Source: Pedobacter sp. Bi126 (GTDB lineage: Bacteria; Bacteroidota; Bacteroidia; Sphingobacteriales; Sphingobacteriaceae). From it: a stretch of 64,000 nucleotides of DNA. Below the pieces are notes generated by a model. The model worked only from the letters and a program-made list of their open reading frames with translations, was not told the origin of the DNA and ran no database searches. Location: positions 682,001 through 746,000 of the forward strand of contig NZ_CAKKMS010000004.1 in NCBI RefSeq assembly GCF_918698245.1, read 5' to 3'. Position numbers and translations under genes: made by a program. Shown here in pieces: positions 1 to 8,425 of the stretch (within the stretch, counting starts at the first letter, position 1; every line of letters begins with the position of its first letter).

Positions 1-2038
1 GCGATTCGGCATGCACAACCACCTTTTGCAAGGTCATTTCTTTATTCGGAAAATTACTTTCTTCAGCTGTTTCTGGCGCATCAACTTCTAAAAGTACTTT
101 AACAGCAGCCAATTGATCATCAGCACCAATTAATAGCAGTTTATCGTTTGGATAAAGCCGCTCATCTCTTCCCGGTGTTGGAATGTTATTTCTTCCACGT
201 TCTATTAAAGCAATGTTAACGCCATATTTTTCCCTGATCATTAATTCGGTAAGTGTTTTTCCAACTACTTCCGATTCAGGGGAAACAGTGAGTTCAGTTA
301 AGTGGGTATCCCAGGGTAAAATATTAGGTTTTTGATGCTCACGTGCATTTAAATTCAACATGAAACGTCTTTCCAGTTTATCGTAAAAAGACTGTAGTTT
401 CCTGGAGAAGATGATCATACCTAAGATAATCAGGGCTAATGCGATCACAGCGGCAATCCAGGTATCAAAAAACTCATACATTAAAAAACCTACAAAGAAA
501 ATGCCTAAGGCAATTCTGAAAAACTCGATTGCGATTAACGGGCCCCGGGTATATTTTTTGTTTAGCCAAAGGTGGGAATAGGCTGTTCGCTGGATTCTTC
601 GGATAGATAATGCCCATAAAAAAGGCGACATTAAAATGAAGGAAACCACTACGCTGATAATAATAGAAGTTAAACTATTGGCAATATTGCTCACAATAAA
701 AGGCTGAACGTACCTGTAGGCTAAAAAGATGATCGCAATGATAATTACGGAGTGAATAATGGTATTAAAAATATAAGACCTCAATAAAACCTTCCAATCG
801 CTTAATGTTGTAATTCCTTCTGTACTGGAGCTGTATCTTTCGATCCCATCTAACCATTTTTTAGGTAAAACACGGTTCAAGTACCGGTAAAAAGGTTCAG
901 ATAGTTTAATCAGATATGGCGTAGTAAATGTAGTGATCGCTGCTGCCGCTACTGCAATAGGATAAAGGAAATCGCTTGTTACTTTAAGGGTTAAGCCTAA
1001 TGAGGCAATGATGAATGAAAACTCACCAATCTGCGCCAAACTCATGCCCGATTGTACAGAAGTTTTTAACGGCTGACCAGATAATAACGCACCCAAAATG
1101 GTAAATATAATTTTCCCTAAAATAATCACTAATGTAGCAACGATAATCGGTACAGCGTACTTAACCAGCATAGCAGGATCAATCAGCATACCAACCGAAA
1201 CAAAAAATACCGCTGCGAATAAATCCTTTACCGATTTGGTTAAATGTTCGATTCTTTCTGCCTGTGTGGTTTCTGCCAAAATGGATCCCATAATAAATGC
1301 ACCCAAGGCAGGAGAGAAGCCCACCTTATCGGCCAGTAATACCATTACCAAACATAACGCTAAAGATACCACCAACATGGTTTCGTCGTTCATTAATTTC
1401 TTGGTTGCTTTAAGAAACGAAGGAACCAGGAATATTCCGCCCAAGAACCAAAGTACCAGGAAAAAAGCCAGTTTTAAAATGGAATACAGCATTTCTGTAC
1501 CTGCCGATTGCTGACTAACCGCCAGGGTAGAGAATAATACCAGTAACAAGATAGCCACCAGATCTTCAACAATTAAAACACCAAAAACCAGGCCAGCAAA
1601 CTTTTTATGTTTTAAACCAAGTTCTTCGAAAGCCTTAATGGTAATCATTGTTGATGAGATGGACAAAATTCCCCCCAGAAATAAACTATCCATGTCTTTC
1701 CAGCCCATTGCTTTACCGACCAAGTAGCCCGCCAGAATGATAAAAAGCACTTTCACGATCGCCGTGATGGAAGCAGAACCGCCAACTTTAACCAGTTTTT
1801 TAAAACTGAATTCTAAACCTAAACTGAATAAAAGGAAGATTACGCCTATTTCGCCCCAAATATTGATGCTTTTTGTATCGGTAACTGAAGGGAAAAAATC
1901 TAAATGTGAGCCAACCAAGAGGCCGGCCAGTATATAACCTAAAACCAGCGGTTGTTTAATTCGTTTAAATATGAGGGTGGTTATCCCTGCAGCAGCAAGG
2001 ATTAATCCCAAATCGGCAATTAAGTCAGGTAAATGCAT
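1..2038 (-). CDS. CPA2-type cation:proton antiporter with RCK_C domain (3' end cut off by window)
   Basis: An open frame runs from an ATG at 2036-2038 to the window edge, about 679 codons without a stop. The first roughly 390 residues are strongly hydrophobic and look like the Na+/H+ exchanger fold of the Kef/CPA2 family. A second hydrophobic block follows (around residues 400-560). After a polar linker comes a TrkA-C (RCK_C) regulatory domain, seen as a Ser/Val-rich strand with GKTLTEL, then the end-of-domain word GADDQL at about residue 630. The usual role is monovalent cation (K+ or Na+) for proton exchange across the inner membrane, with ligand control through RCK_C. The ion cannot be told from sequence. 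Antisense open frames inside it are shadows. The C-terminus is missing from the window. Confidence 0.85.
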   Translation of the reverse strand, partial: MHLPDLIADLGLILAAAGITTLIFKRIKQPLVLGYILAGLLVGSHLDFFPSVTDTKSINIWGEIGVIFLLFSLGLEFSFKKLVKVGGSASITAIVKVLFIILAGYLVGKAMGWKDMDSLFLGGILSISSTMITIKAFEELGLKHKKFAGLVFGVLIVEDLVAILLLVLFSTLAVSQQSAGTEMLYSILKLAFFLVLWFLGGIFLVPSFLKATKKLMNDETMLVVSLALCLVMVLLADKVGFSPALGAFIMGSILAETTQAERIEHLTKSVKDLFAAVFFVSVGMLIDPAMLVKYAVPIIVATLVIILGKIIFTILGALLSGQPLKTSVQSGMSLAQIGEFSFIIASLGLTLKVTSDFLYPIAVAAAAITTFTTPYLIKLSEPFYRYLNRVLPKKWLDGIERYSSSTEGITTLSDWKVLLRSYIFNTIIHSVIIIAIIFLAYRYVQPFIVSNIANSLTSIIISVVVSFILMSPFLWALSIRRIQRTAYSHLWLNKKYTRGPLIAIEFFRIALGIFFVGFLMYEFFDTWIAAVIALALIILGMIIFSRKLQSFYDKLERRFMLNLNAREHQKPNILPWDTHLTELTVSPESEVVGKTLTELMIREKYGVNIALIERGRNNIPTPGRDERLYPNDKLLLIGADDQLAAVKVLLEVDAPETAEESNFPNKEMTLQKVVVHAES

Positions 2039-2138
2039 CTATAAAAAATGGGTATTGATGATTAAATAATTTATTTCCAAGTGTTGTTACTCGGCATTTT
2101 ATTGAAAACTCCACATTTGTGGTTAAAAATGAAATTAC

Positions 2139-2492
2139 TTACCAAAAAACATGTTTTGGGTAGAGCATCTTAAACAGGCACCAATAATTATATTTTAATC
2201 TCTTGATTACAACTTTTATATTGATGGTTTTGTTCTTGAAAAAATGGAACAGCAAAAAAGTGATCAGTACAAACGCACTGGATGATATTTTTATAATTGA
2301 ACTGTTAATGAAATCTTTTTGCAAACTTTCACTATCCTGATTGAAATCGGAATTGGATTTGATATTTTTTTTGCATGAAATGAAACTTATTCTGGTGTTT
2401 TTTAATGGTACATCATTTCTTTTTTCCAGCGATGCGAAGGCCGCAAAATTAATGGAGATAGACAGGAAAAAGATGATGTAAAAAAGCCTCAT
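2139..2492 (-). CDS. small hypothetical protein with signal peptide and one membrane segment
   Basis: I do not recognise this 117-residue protein. It starts with a convincing signal peptide (basic start, a long hydrophobic run, then an AFA-S cleavage-like site near residue 21). A second hydrophobic segment lies around residues 70-86, followed by a basic tail, so it is probably an envelope protein with a single transmembrane helix. It is AT-rich like the surrounding intergenic DNA. Its ATG lies inside the 3' arm of the hairpin that follows ribF, which is odd for a normally translated gene. It may be a lineage-specific gene or a remnant. Confidence 0.45.
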   Translation of the reverse strand: MRLFYIIFFLSISINFAAFASLEKRNDVPLKNTRISFISCKKNIKSNSDFNQDSESLQKDFINSSIIKISSSAFVLITFLLFHFFKNKTINIKVVIKRLKYNYWCLFKMLYPKHVFW

Positions 2493-2524
2493 TGCCGCTA
2501 ATATAACGAAAATGAGGCTTTTTT
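2481..2524. terminator. hairpin terminator after ribF (symmetrical)
   Basis: A 13-bp perfect inverted repeat (AAAAAGCCTCATT at 2481-2493 and its complement at 2511-2523) encloses a 17-nt loop and carries T-runs on both sides. It therefore looks like a bidirectional intrinsic terminator. It lies 26 bp past the ribF stop and contains the start codon of the next minus-strand frame. Confidence 0.7.
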
Positions 2525-2549
2525 GAAAGGAAAATTGGATTTAAATCTG

Positions 2550-3542
2550 TTAACTTAAAAATTCAAAATAAGCTAAAGTAGCCTCCTTATCTTTTTGTAA
2601 CTGAACAGTTAAAGCTTCTAATCCGGTAAATTTTACATCATGACGAAGGAATTTCAAAAAGTTCATCTTAATATCCTGCCCATAAATTTCCTGGTTGAAA
2701 TCGAAAATATTTACTTCAATGTTTCTGGTCATTCCGTTAATGGTTGGGCGTTGCCCGATGTAGGCCATCCCCTTGTATGGTTGAGGGTTTAAGGTTGAGG
2801 GTAGAGGGTTTAGGATTCCGGACTCCGGACTTCGGACTTCGGAGTCCATTTCTACGGTAACCGCATAAATGCCATCGCCCGGAATGAGTTTATAAGTTTC
2901 TTCTATAAAGATATTAGCTGTTGGGAAACCTATTGTTCTTCCGATTTTATCGCCTTTAATTACCCTTCCAAAAATAGAAAACGGATAACCCAGATAATCG
3001 TTGGCCAAGCTTACATCGCCCGCTAAGAGTGCCTGTCGGATTTTGGTAGAACTTACTGCAACATCATGAATATCCTGCTCCATAATTTCTTCAACACTAA
3101 AGCCATAATGTAAACCTGCGGCCTTTAAATCGCTTAAATTTCCAGAACGGTCTTTCCCAAAGCGGTGGTCGTAACCAATAATGATATGCTTAGTGCCAAT
3201 ATTATTCACTAAGGTGTTTTTTATATAATCTTCAGGCAGCTGATTAGAGAAATCTCTGGTAAATGGTGTGATGATTAAATGATCTACACCTAAACCTTTT
3301 AAAATTTCGGCTTTTTCATTAATGGTATTGATCATTTTTAGCTCCTGGTTTTCAGGATCTATAATCATTCTGGGGTGGGGGAAAAAAGTTAATATTACGC
3401 TTTCTCCGTTATCGGCTTTTGCCTTTTCTACCAGTTGTTTAATGATTTTCTGGTGTCCGAAATGCACGCCATCAAAAGTGCCAATGGTTACAATGGCGTT
3501 ATCTAATTTTTTAAAATCGGAAAGGTTATGATATATTTTCAA
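2550..3542 (-). CDS. ribF: bifunctional riboflavin kinase / FAD synthetase
   Basis: RibF phosphorylates riboflavin to FMN and adenylates FMN to FAD in the cytoplasm. The N-terminal FAD synthetase half shows the nucleotidyltransferase signature GTFDGVHFGHQ (residues about 22-32) and the second motif near VSSTKIRQAL (about 163-172). The C-terminal riboflavin kinase half has GRTIGFPTAN (about 202-211). The length of 330 is slightly above the usual 305-315. The surplus is an in-frame insertion of about 23 residues (232-255, Ser/Pro/Leu/Asn-rich), encoded by repeat-like DNA between the strand ending EMD and the conserved YKGMAYIG. The core motifs are intact, so I expect it to be functional. Confidence 0.95.
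   Translation of the reverse strand: MKIYHNLSDFKKLDNAIVTIGTFDGVHFGHQKIIKQLVEKAKADNGESVILTFFPHPRMIIDPENQELKMINTINEKAEILKGLGVDHLIITPFTRDFSNQLPEDYIKNTLVNNIGTKHIIIGYDHRFGKDRSGNLSDLKAAGLHYGFSVEEIMEQDIHDVAVSSTKIRQALLAGDVSLANDYLGYPFSIFGRVIKGDKIGRTIGFPTANIFIEETYKLIPGDGIYAVTVEMDSEVRSPESGILNPLPSTLNPQPYKGMAYIGQRPTINGMTRNIEVNIFDFNQEIYGQDIKMNFLKFLRHDVKFTGLEALTVQLQKDKEATLAYFEFLS
2778..2847. repeat. degenerate repeat inserted in frame within ribF
   Basis: A low-complexity stretch alternates GGTTGAGGG/GGTTTAAGG-type units with a GGACTCCG...CGGAGTCC inverted repeat (2820-2827 and 2840-2847). The same two kinds of units in the same order (read on the ribF coding strand) occur inside ispG at 51961-52040, and GGTTTAAGG-like units sit in the TPP riboswitch near 39143-39221. 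It adds about 23 codons without breaking the frame. Confidence 0.6.
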
Positions 3543-3579
3543 TGGTAAAATCTATTTTATTGATCTGGGTTTTGCATGA

Positions 3580-3635
3580 GGGATGGAAGCGGTATCCCCC
3601 GATTTTCTATCGGGGATTTAGCGTACAGCCCGACC
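3580..3635 (+). repeat. structured extragenic element, copy 1
   Basis: The left word GATGGAAGCGGTATCC (3582-3597) and right word GATTTAGCGTACAGCCCGAC (3615-3634) flank an inner stem, ATCCCCCGAT against ATCGGGGAT. The outer GGG (3580-3582 region) can pair with CCC at 3629-3631. It lies between the yitT stop and the ribF start, opposite in orientation to both genes. Four more copies share this layout with different stem sequences (see 20602, 35680, 49385 and 55591). Confidence 0.6.
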
Positions 3636-3673
3636 CTTTGCGTAGCTTAGGGACATGCCCAAATTTATTGTTA

Positions 3674-4534
3674 TTAATGTAAAGCATGGCGTTTCACTAC
3701 CCCACCTTTTAAATCGGCAATTTGTTGTTGTATTACAAAGGCATCCGGATCGATCTGTCGTATTGCGGTTTGTAATTTGCTCATTTCTAGTTTGGTAACC
3801 ACGGTAAAAATAATATCGATATCTTTCTTTTCTCCGTAACCACCTTCGCCTTTATAAACGGTCACCCCGCGTTTCATATCGTTAATGATGAACCCTTTTA
3901 TGTCGTCCTGGTGCTCTGAGATAATGGTTACACCAGTGTATTGTTCTATACCGTTTACAATGAAATCGATTGTGCTTGATGCTGATAAGTAGGTTAAAAT
4001 AGCATACAACGCAGTATTGATGTTTAGGAAATAAGCTGCGAAGGCAAAAATAATAATATTTAAAATCAGGATGATATTTCCAACGGTTAAAATGCTGTTT
4101 TTACTGATGTAAAGTGCCAAAACCTCTGTCCCGTCGATAACACAGCCACCGCGCATGGCCAATCCAATCCCACCGCCTAAAAATAACCCGCCGAAAAATG
4201 CGATGAGCAATTTATCGTGGGTAATGGGCTGAAAGGGAAGAAAAATTAAGGCCAACGAGAGCGCAGCAATGGCAATAGCGGTTTTAAGGGCAAAGCCTTT
4301 ACCAATCTGCCTATAACCTAAAATTACAAAGGGAATGTTGATAATTACAATAAGGTACGATAAATTCCAGTCTGTTAAGGTGCTTAGCAAAAGAGAAATA
4401 CCCGTTACACCACCATCAATAAAATGACTGGGCATTAAAAAGCTTTTTAAGCCAAAACATGCCGAAGTTACACCTGCAATAATTAAAAGAATTTCTTTTA
4501 TAAACCTGATGTTTCTGTTTTTGATGCGGTTCAT
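3674..4534 (-). CDS. YitT family membrane protein (YitT_membrane + DUF2179)
   Basis: Residues about 10-200 hold five or six transmembrane helices of the YitT family. From about 210 to the end there is a soluble DUF2179 domain with the recognisable ERGVTVYKGEGGYG-like word (here KRGVTVYKGEGGYG) and a ferredoxin-like ending. The length of 286 is typical. The function of the family is not established; a transport role has been suggested but I would not assign a substrate. It overlaps truB by the 4-bp ATGA, so the two are translationally coupled in one minus-strand operon. Confidence 0.85.
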   Translation of the reverse strand: MNRIKNRNIRFIKEILLIIAGVTSACFGLKSFLMPSHFIDGGVTGISLLLSTLTDWNLSYLIVIINIPFVILGYRQIGKGFALKTAIAIAALSLALIFLPFQPITHDKLLIAFFGGLFLGGGIGLAMRGGCVIDGTEVLALYISKNSILTVGNIILILNIIIFAFAAYFLNINTALYAILTYLSASSTIDFIVNGIEQYTGVTIISEHQDDIKGFIINDMKRGVTVYKGEGGYGEKKDIDIIFTVVTKLEMSKLQTAIRQIDPDAFVIQQQIADLKGGVVKRHALH

Positions 4535-5262
4535 GCCTCTGCTGCAGTTTTAGCTTCTTCTTTCTTGCTACGAATATAATTAACAAGTTCTAATACTTCA
4601 AACGCATCTTTAAGCAAAAAGTTTCCGCTCCGGGTACGGGTAAGTTTGGAAAGATAAGCACCACTGTTTAAAGTTTTACCAAAATCGGATATTAATGAAC
4701 GGATGTAAGTGCCTTTACTGCATACAATTCTAAAATCGATCTCTGGCAGTTCGATCCGCGTGATTTCAAACGCTGGAACGCTTACAAAACGTTTACGTAG
4801 CTCAACCTCTTCACCCAGCCTTGCTTTTACGTATAAACGCTCTCCATTTACCTTAACAGCAGAGTGTGCTGGTGGATATTGTTCTATATCGCCAATAAAT
4901 GGTGTACAGGCAGCGTATATATCTTCTTCGGTGATGTTACTGATGTCGAAAGTTTGATCTACTTCAGTCTCCATATCGAATGATGGGGTAGTAGCACCTA
5001 AAATCATGGTGCCTGTATATTCTTTCTCTTCTGCCTGGAAAGTGTCTATCTGCTTAGTTAGTTTGCCTGTACAGATGATTAGCAAGCCTGTAGCAAGGGG
5101 GTCTAAAGTGCCGGCATGACCAACCTTTAGCTTTAGCGGTTTTAAAGAATTACGGATTTTGCCTACTACATCAAACGAAGTCCATTTGTATGGTTTGTTA
5201 ATTAAGAGCAATTCGCCTTCTGCAAAATTGAAGTCTTTAAATTTTGAATTTTCGGTAATCAC
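4531..5262 (-). CDS. truB: tRNA pseudouridine(55) synthase
   Basis: TruB isomerises U55 in the T-loop of tRNAs. The catalytic motif GHAGTLDPLATG is present at residues 48-59 with the nucleophile Asp54. The family word KVNGERLYVKAR-like stretch (about 136-147) and the KGTYIRSLI motif (about 182-190) are also intact. At 243 residues it is the short bacterial form without a clear C-terminal PUA domain. It is first in a two-gene operon with the YitT protein (ATGA overlap). A TATCTTTG promoter-like box lies 15 bp upstream. Confidence 0.95.
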   Translation of the reverse strand: MITENSKFKDFNFAEGELLLINKPYKWTSFDVVGKIRNSLKPLKLKVGHAGTLDPLATGLLIICTGKLTKQIDTFQAEEKEYTGTMILGATTPSFDMETEVDQTFDISNITEEDIYAACTPFIGDIEQYPPAHSAVKVNGERLYVKARLGEEVELRKRFVSVPAFEITRIELPEIDFRIVCSKGTYIRSLISDFGKTLNSGAYLSKLTRTRSGNFLLKDAFEVLELVNYIRSKKEEAKTAAEA

Positions 5263-5276
5263 AAATCTTTTTTGCG

Positions 5277-5284
5277 CAAAGATA
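5277..5284 (-). promoter_or_regulatory. candidate -7 promoter box for truB
   Basis: On the minus strand this reads TATCTTTG, an exact match to the Bacteroidota -7 consensus TAnnTTTG, ending 15 nt before the truB ATG. I see no clear TTG at the expected -33 spacing. The predicted leader would be under 10 nt. Confidence 0.45.
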
Positions 5285-5318
5285 CGGATTCAATGTCGTT
5301 TTTTAACACAGATGAAAA

Positions 5319-5551
5319 GGATGCCAGGGAAATCGTTTTTAACTTTGTTCTGGTAATTTTTCCTCCTTCTTCGCATGCCTGCATTATGTTTGTCACGGAA
5401 GCACGAAAAACACGGAAAAACTTTAATTCTATTCCGTGATTTCTGTGTTTCCGTGGCTAATTAATTTTTGCACATGTTTTAAAAGCGATTTCCCTGAAAA
5501 GGATGCACACAGATAACAATCATCCGTGTTTCTGTGTAAATCTGTGGTTAA
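5319..5551. repeat. cluster of inverted and direct short repeats between truB and uppP
   Basis: This gap carries CAGGGAAATCG (5321-5333 region) with its inverse near 5485-5496. Between them is an imperfect inverted pair of CACGGAA/TTCCGTG words (about 5394-5455). The right edge (5497-5551), beginning GGATGCACACAGAT and ending ATCTGTGGTTAA, recurs with changes at 41797-41844. I see no gene here. It looks like layered small palindromic elements. Confidence 0.5.
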
Positions 5552-5560
5552 TATTCTGAA

Positions 5561-6355
5561 TTATATAATCTGTAAGTTGTGCCCGCTCAGCAATAAGATG
5601 ATAATGATTAAACCAGCAGCAATTCTATACCATCCAAAAACCTTGAAACCGTGTTTGTTTAAGTATCCGATAAAACTTTTTATCGCCAAAAGTGCCACTA
5701 TAAAAGCAAAAAGATTACCAATAATTAAAAGATTAGTCTGCTCGTGGGTAATGGTGTGCCCTTCTTTATAAAAATCGTAAAGTTTTTTTGCTGTTGCAGC
5801 AAACATGGTAGGTACAGCTAAAAAGAATGAAAATTCTGCAGCAACTTTTCTGCTTAATTTCTGACTCATACCGCCAACAATAGTGGCTCCTGAGCGCGAT
5901 ACACCTGGTAGCATGGCAATACACTGAAAGAAACCTATTTTCAGCGCTGTTAAATAAGTTACTTCCTCCTCTTCATTAATAGTTGGTTTATTAAACCACT
6001 TGTCTACAAATAATAAGATCACACCGCCAACTAACAGCGAAATACCAACAGCCATTGGGCTTTCTAATAATTCGTCGATTTTTTTGCTCAATAGCAGACC
6101 AAATATGGCAGCTGGGATAAATGCAACCAGTAATTTAATGTAGAAATTTATCGATTTGAAAAATCTTTTGAAATAGAGTACAACAACAGAAAGTATTGCA
6201 CCCAATTGTATCACAATGGTAAAAAGTTTTACAAATGGTTCTGATGCAATGCCCATAAACGATGATGCAATAATCATGTGTCCGGTACTCGATACAGGCA
6301 AAAATTCAGTTAATCCTTCAACAATAGCAAGGACAATGGCTTCAAAAGAGTTCAT
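5561..6355 (-). CDS. uppP: undecaprenyl-diphosphate phosphatase (BacA/UppP)
   Basis: UppP removes a phosphate from undecaprenyl diphosphate at the inner membrane to recycle the lipid carrier for peptidoglycan and O-antigen, and confers bacitracin tolerance. The two family signatures are both present: EGLTEFLPVSSTGHM (residues 14-28) and PGVSRSGATI (about 150-159). The 264-residue protein is hydrophobic with around eight helices, the normal length. It follows the ftsX-DUF3098 pair on the same strand but is separated from it by a hairpin at 6381-6412. Confidence 0.95.
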   Translation of the reverse strand: MNSFEAIVLAIVEGLTEFLPVSSTGHMIIASSFMGIASEPFVKLFTIVIQLGAILSVVVLYFKRFFKSINFYIKLLVAFIPAAIFGLLLSKKIDELLESPMAVGISLLVGGVILLFVDKWFNKPTINEEEEVTYLTALKIGFFQCIAMLPGVSRSGATIVGGMSQKLSRKVAAEFSFFLAVPTMFAATAKKLYDFYKEGHTITHEQTNLLIIGNLFAFIVALLAIKSFIGYLNKHGFKVFGWYRIAAGLIIIILLLSGHNLQII

Positions 6356-6380
6356 ATGTTTTGAAAAGATAAGAAATAAA

Positions 6381-6412
6381 GAAAACGCTTAATCAATAAA
6401 TTAAGCGTTTTC
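6381..6412 (-). terminator. hairpin between DUF3098 gene and uppP
   Basis: A 12-bp perfect stem (GAAAACGCTTAA at 6381-6392 and its inverse at 6401-6412) with an 8-nt loop is followed on the minus strand by TTTATTTC. It lies 23 bp past the DUF3098 stop. It probably ends or attenuates the ftsX transcript before uppP. Confidence 0.6.
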
Positions 6413-6435
6413 AAGTATAATCCTTTAGGATAAAA

Positions 6436-6663
6436 TTATTTTTTTAGGATAGCATAAATGCCAAAAGCAAAACCCGCCAGCACCACTATCGGAGCCAATA
6501 AAGTTCTTCTGAAATCATAAATATCGCCAGTAGTACCCATCATTAATATAAAACCAACTGCTACAATTGCAATGCTGATTAACAATAACTGATAGTTTTT
6601 TTTGGTAAACACCAATTCGCTTTTAACGTCCTTTACAACCGGACCTGTTTTTTTTTCTGCCAT
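6436..6663 (-). CDS. DUF3098 family small membrane protein
   Basis: A 75-residue protein with a Lys-rich N-terminus and two transmembrane helices (about residues 27-43 and 52-72), joined by the short MMGTTGDIYDFRR loop characteristic of Bacteroidota DUF3098 proteins. Function unknown. It starts on the last base of the ftsX stop (TAATG), so translation is coupled to FtsX. That pairing suggests a division or envelope role, but this is inference from context. Confidence 0.8.
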   Translation of the reverse strand: MAEKKTGPVVKDVKSELVFTKKNYQLLLISIAIVAVGFILMMGTTGDIYDFRRTLLAPIVVLAGFAFGIYAILKK

Positions 6664-7550
6664 TATCTATAAAGATGATAAGATTTTAAACGTAAATATC
6701 TGCTTACTGCAAACCAAGTACTAATGCCTGTTATAAAAATACCCACAATTAAAAGGCCTATAAATACGAAGCCAAATTCCTGGTAGTTATTTAAAATAAT
6801 AATCTCAGGTACCTCTTTGCGGGCGTAAATTAAAGTTGCCAATAAAATTATGATGGCAATAAATGCAGCAATTAAGCCGTGTAATGCAGCGTATAATAAG
6901 AAAGGACGTCGAATAAAGTTTTTCGTTGCACCAACCAGCTGCATACTTTTAATTAAAAAGCGTTGTGAGTAGATTGCTAGTCTTATTGTGTTGTTAATCA
7001 GTGCGATAGATATGATTAATAGGAGTGCAGCAAAGGCTAAAATAATTAAGCCAATGGTGCTGATATTTTTGTTAACCATATCAATTAAAGAGCTTTGGTA
7101 AACCACTTCTTTAACAACAGGATTTTTAGAAATACTGGCTTTTAAGGCATCAATGCTTTTATTGTTCGCATATTCTGCTTTTAAATACACATCGAAAGTA
7201 GATGTTAGTGGGTTGTAACCTAAAAAGTTAACAAAATCCTCACCTAAATCCTGCGTTAAATTTCTTGCGGCAAGCTCTTTATTTACATATTGAGTTTGCT
7301 TTACCGCAGGATTTGCATTTAATTCTTTCTGAAAGGCCAAAACATCGGCTTCTTTTGCGCCTTCATCAACAATAATGTTTAAAACGATGTTTTCTTTAAC
7401 GTAGTTAGACAGATTTTTGGCATGTACAAGTACCAAACCAAGCAGCCCCAGCATTAATAAAACCAAAGCAATACTGATTATAGTAGAGATATAAACGGTT
7501 TTGGTTTTCTTAGATGCATCACTTACTTCGAATTCTTCCATGTATTTCAT
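6663..7550 (-). CDS. ftsX: cell division ABC transporter permease FtsX
   Basis: FtsX works with the ATPase FtsE to regulate peptidoglycan hydrolases at the division septum. The 295-residue protein has the family layout: a cytoplasmic N-terminus, TM1 (about 25-47), a periplasmic domain of about 120 residues (FtsX_ECD), then three more helices in the C-terminal FtsX permease domain (about 170-285). ftsE is not beside it. It overlaps the DUF3098 gene by one base. A TATTTTCG box lies at 7562-7569 (minus strand) just before the start, a near-match to the -7 consensus. Confidence 0.9.
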   Translation of the reverse strand: MKYMEEFEVSDASKKTKTVYISTIISIALVLLMLGLLGLVLVHAKNLSNYVKENIVLNIIVDEGAKEADVLAFQKELNANPAVKQTQYVNKELAARNLTQDLGEDFVNFLGYNPLTSTFDVYLKAEYANNKSIDALKASISKNPVVKEVVYQSSLIDMVNKNISTIGLIILAFAALLLIISIALINNTIRLAIYSQRFLIKSMQLVGATKNFIRRPFLLYAALHGLIAAFIAIIILLATLIYARKEVPEIIILNNYQEFGFVFIGLLIVGIFITGISTWFAVSRYLRLKSYHLYR

Positions 7551-7740
7551 TTTTGTTTCTGCGAAAATATAAATTATACCTGATAAACACCAATTAATGA
7601 TTGCTAAATGAATATTAACGCAAAGCTTTTGCTTTTAGTTTGAGCATTAATTCTTTAATTAAATTTACTTTTTGTGAAAACGCGGTACGAAATTTGTTGA
7701 AACGGCGTTAATTATGGATATCTTAAAACTAAATTTAACT

Positions 7741-8169
7741 ATGAAAAGACAAGTTACTCTTCTAAGCCTATTCTTACTTATCGCCTCAACAATTATTTCT
7801 TGCAAAAAAGATGATACTTCATTAAAAGCCCAGATGTTAGGCCGATGGACGTTAAATAAAATTGTAACTTCCGGTTATACTGCTGAAGAAACATTGAAAG
7901 ATCCAAAAAAGATTAATGGAACTGTTACCTATGGTACAACAAGTGATTATGTTGACTACAAATCAAATAACGATGATCAGGTAGAGCTGAGTTTATCAGG
8001 TAACAGAACAATCGGAACTTATGTAATCATTTATTCTGATCAGTTCAGTATGGATATTAATGATGGGCTGAACTATTGTAAAGTAAACAGTATTACTGCA
8101 AACAAATTAGAGTTTACTGCTAAAATTGATAAAACAAACGTTACTAAAGTATATTCTTTATCAAGATAA
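7741..8169 (+). CDS. small lipoprotein, possibly lipocalin-like
   Basis: I start this at the second ATG (7741) because it gives a clean lipoprotein signal: a basic start, a hydrophobic stretch, then ISC with Cys21, followed by KKDD. An in-frame ATG at 7714 would add nine residues. The mature part is about 120 residues and begins with a LGRWTLNKI stretch like the first strand of the lipocalin-like Bacteroidota lipoproteins. It then alternates polar beta-strand-like segments. The predicted location is the cell envelope; the ligand is unknown. It is monocistronic, with divergent ftsX upstream. Confidence 0.7.
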   Translation: MKRQVTLLSLFLLIASTIISCKKDDTSLKAQMLGRWTLNKIVTSGYTAEETLKDPKKINGTVTYGTTSDYVDYKSNNDDQVELSLSGNRTIGTYVIIYSDQFSMDINDGLNYCKVNSITANKLEFTAKIDKTNVTKVYSLSR

Positions 8170-8425
8170 GATCTTAATTCCCCGATTATTTGCTGCGCCA
8201 TTGGTTTTTAACATCAATGGCGCATTTTTTTGTAGTGGCACCAGATATTCCCTTATTTAAGTAATCGATAGTCAGATGATAACATCTGACTACACAAAGG
8301 CATCGAGGTTTTACCCTTAACCTCTTCTAATTCTGCATTTCTGCTGGCAAAATATTATCATGAATCTGCTTTTTTAAGCCCCTTAATTTCCGTATTTTCG
8401 CACCTTTAAAAATTTAAAACTTGCA

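Noticed and set aside
1098..1514. 138-codon plus-strand frame within the antiporter
   Set aside because: It is antisense to a strongly hydrophobic transporter and has no independent motif.
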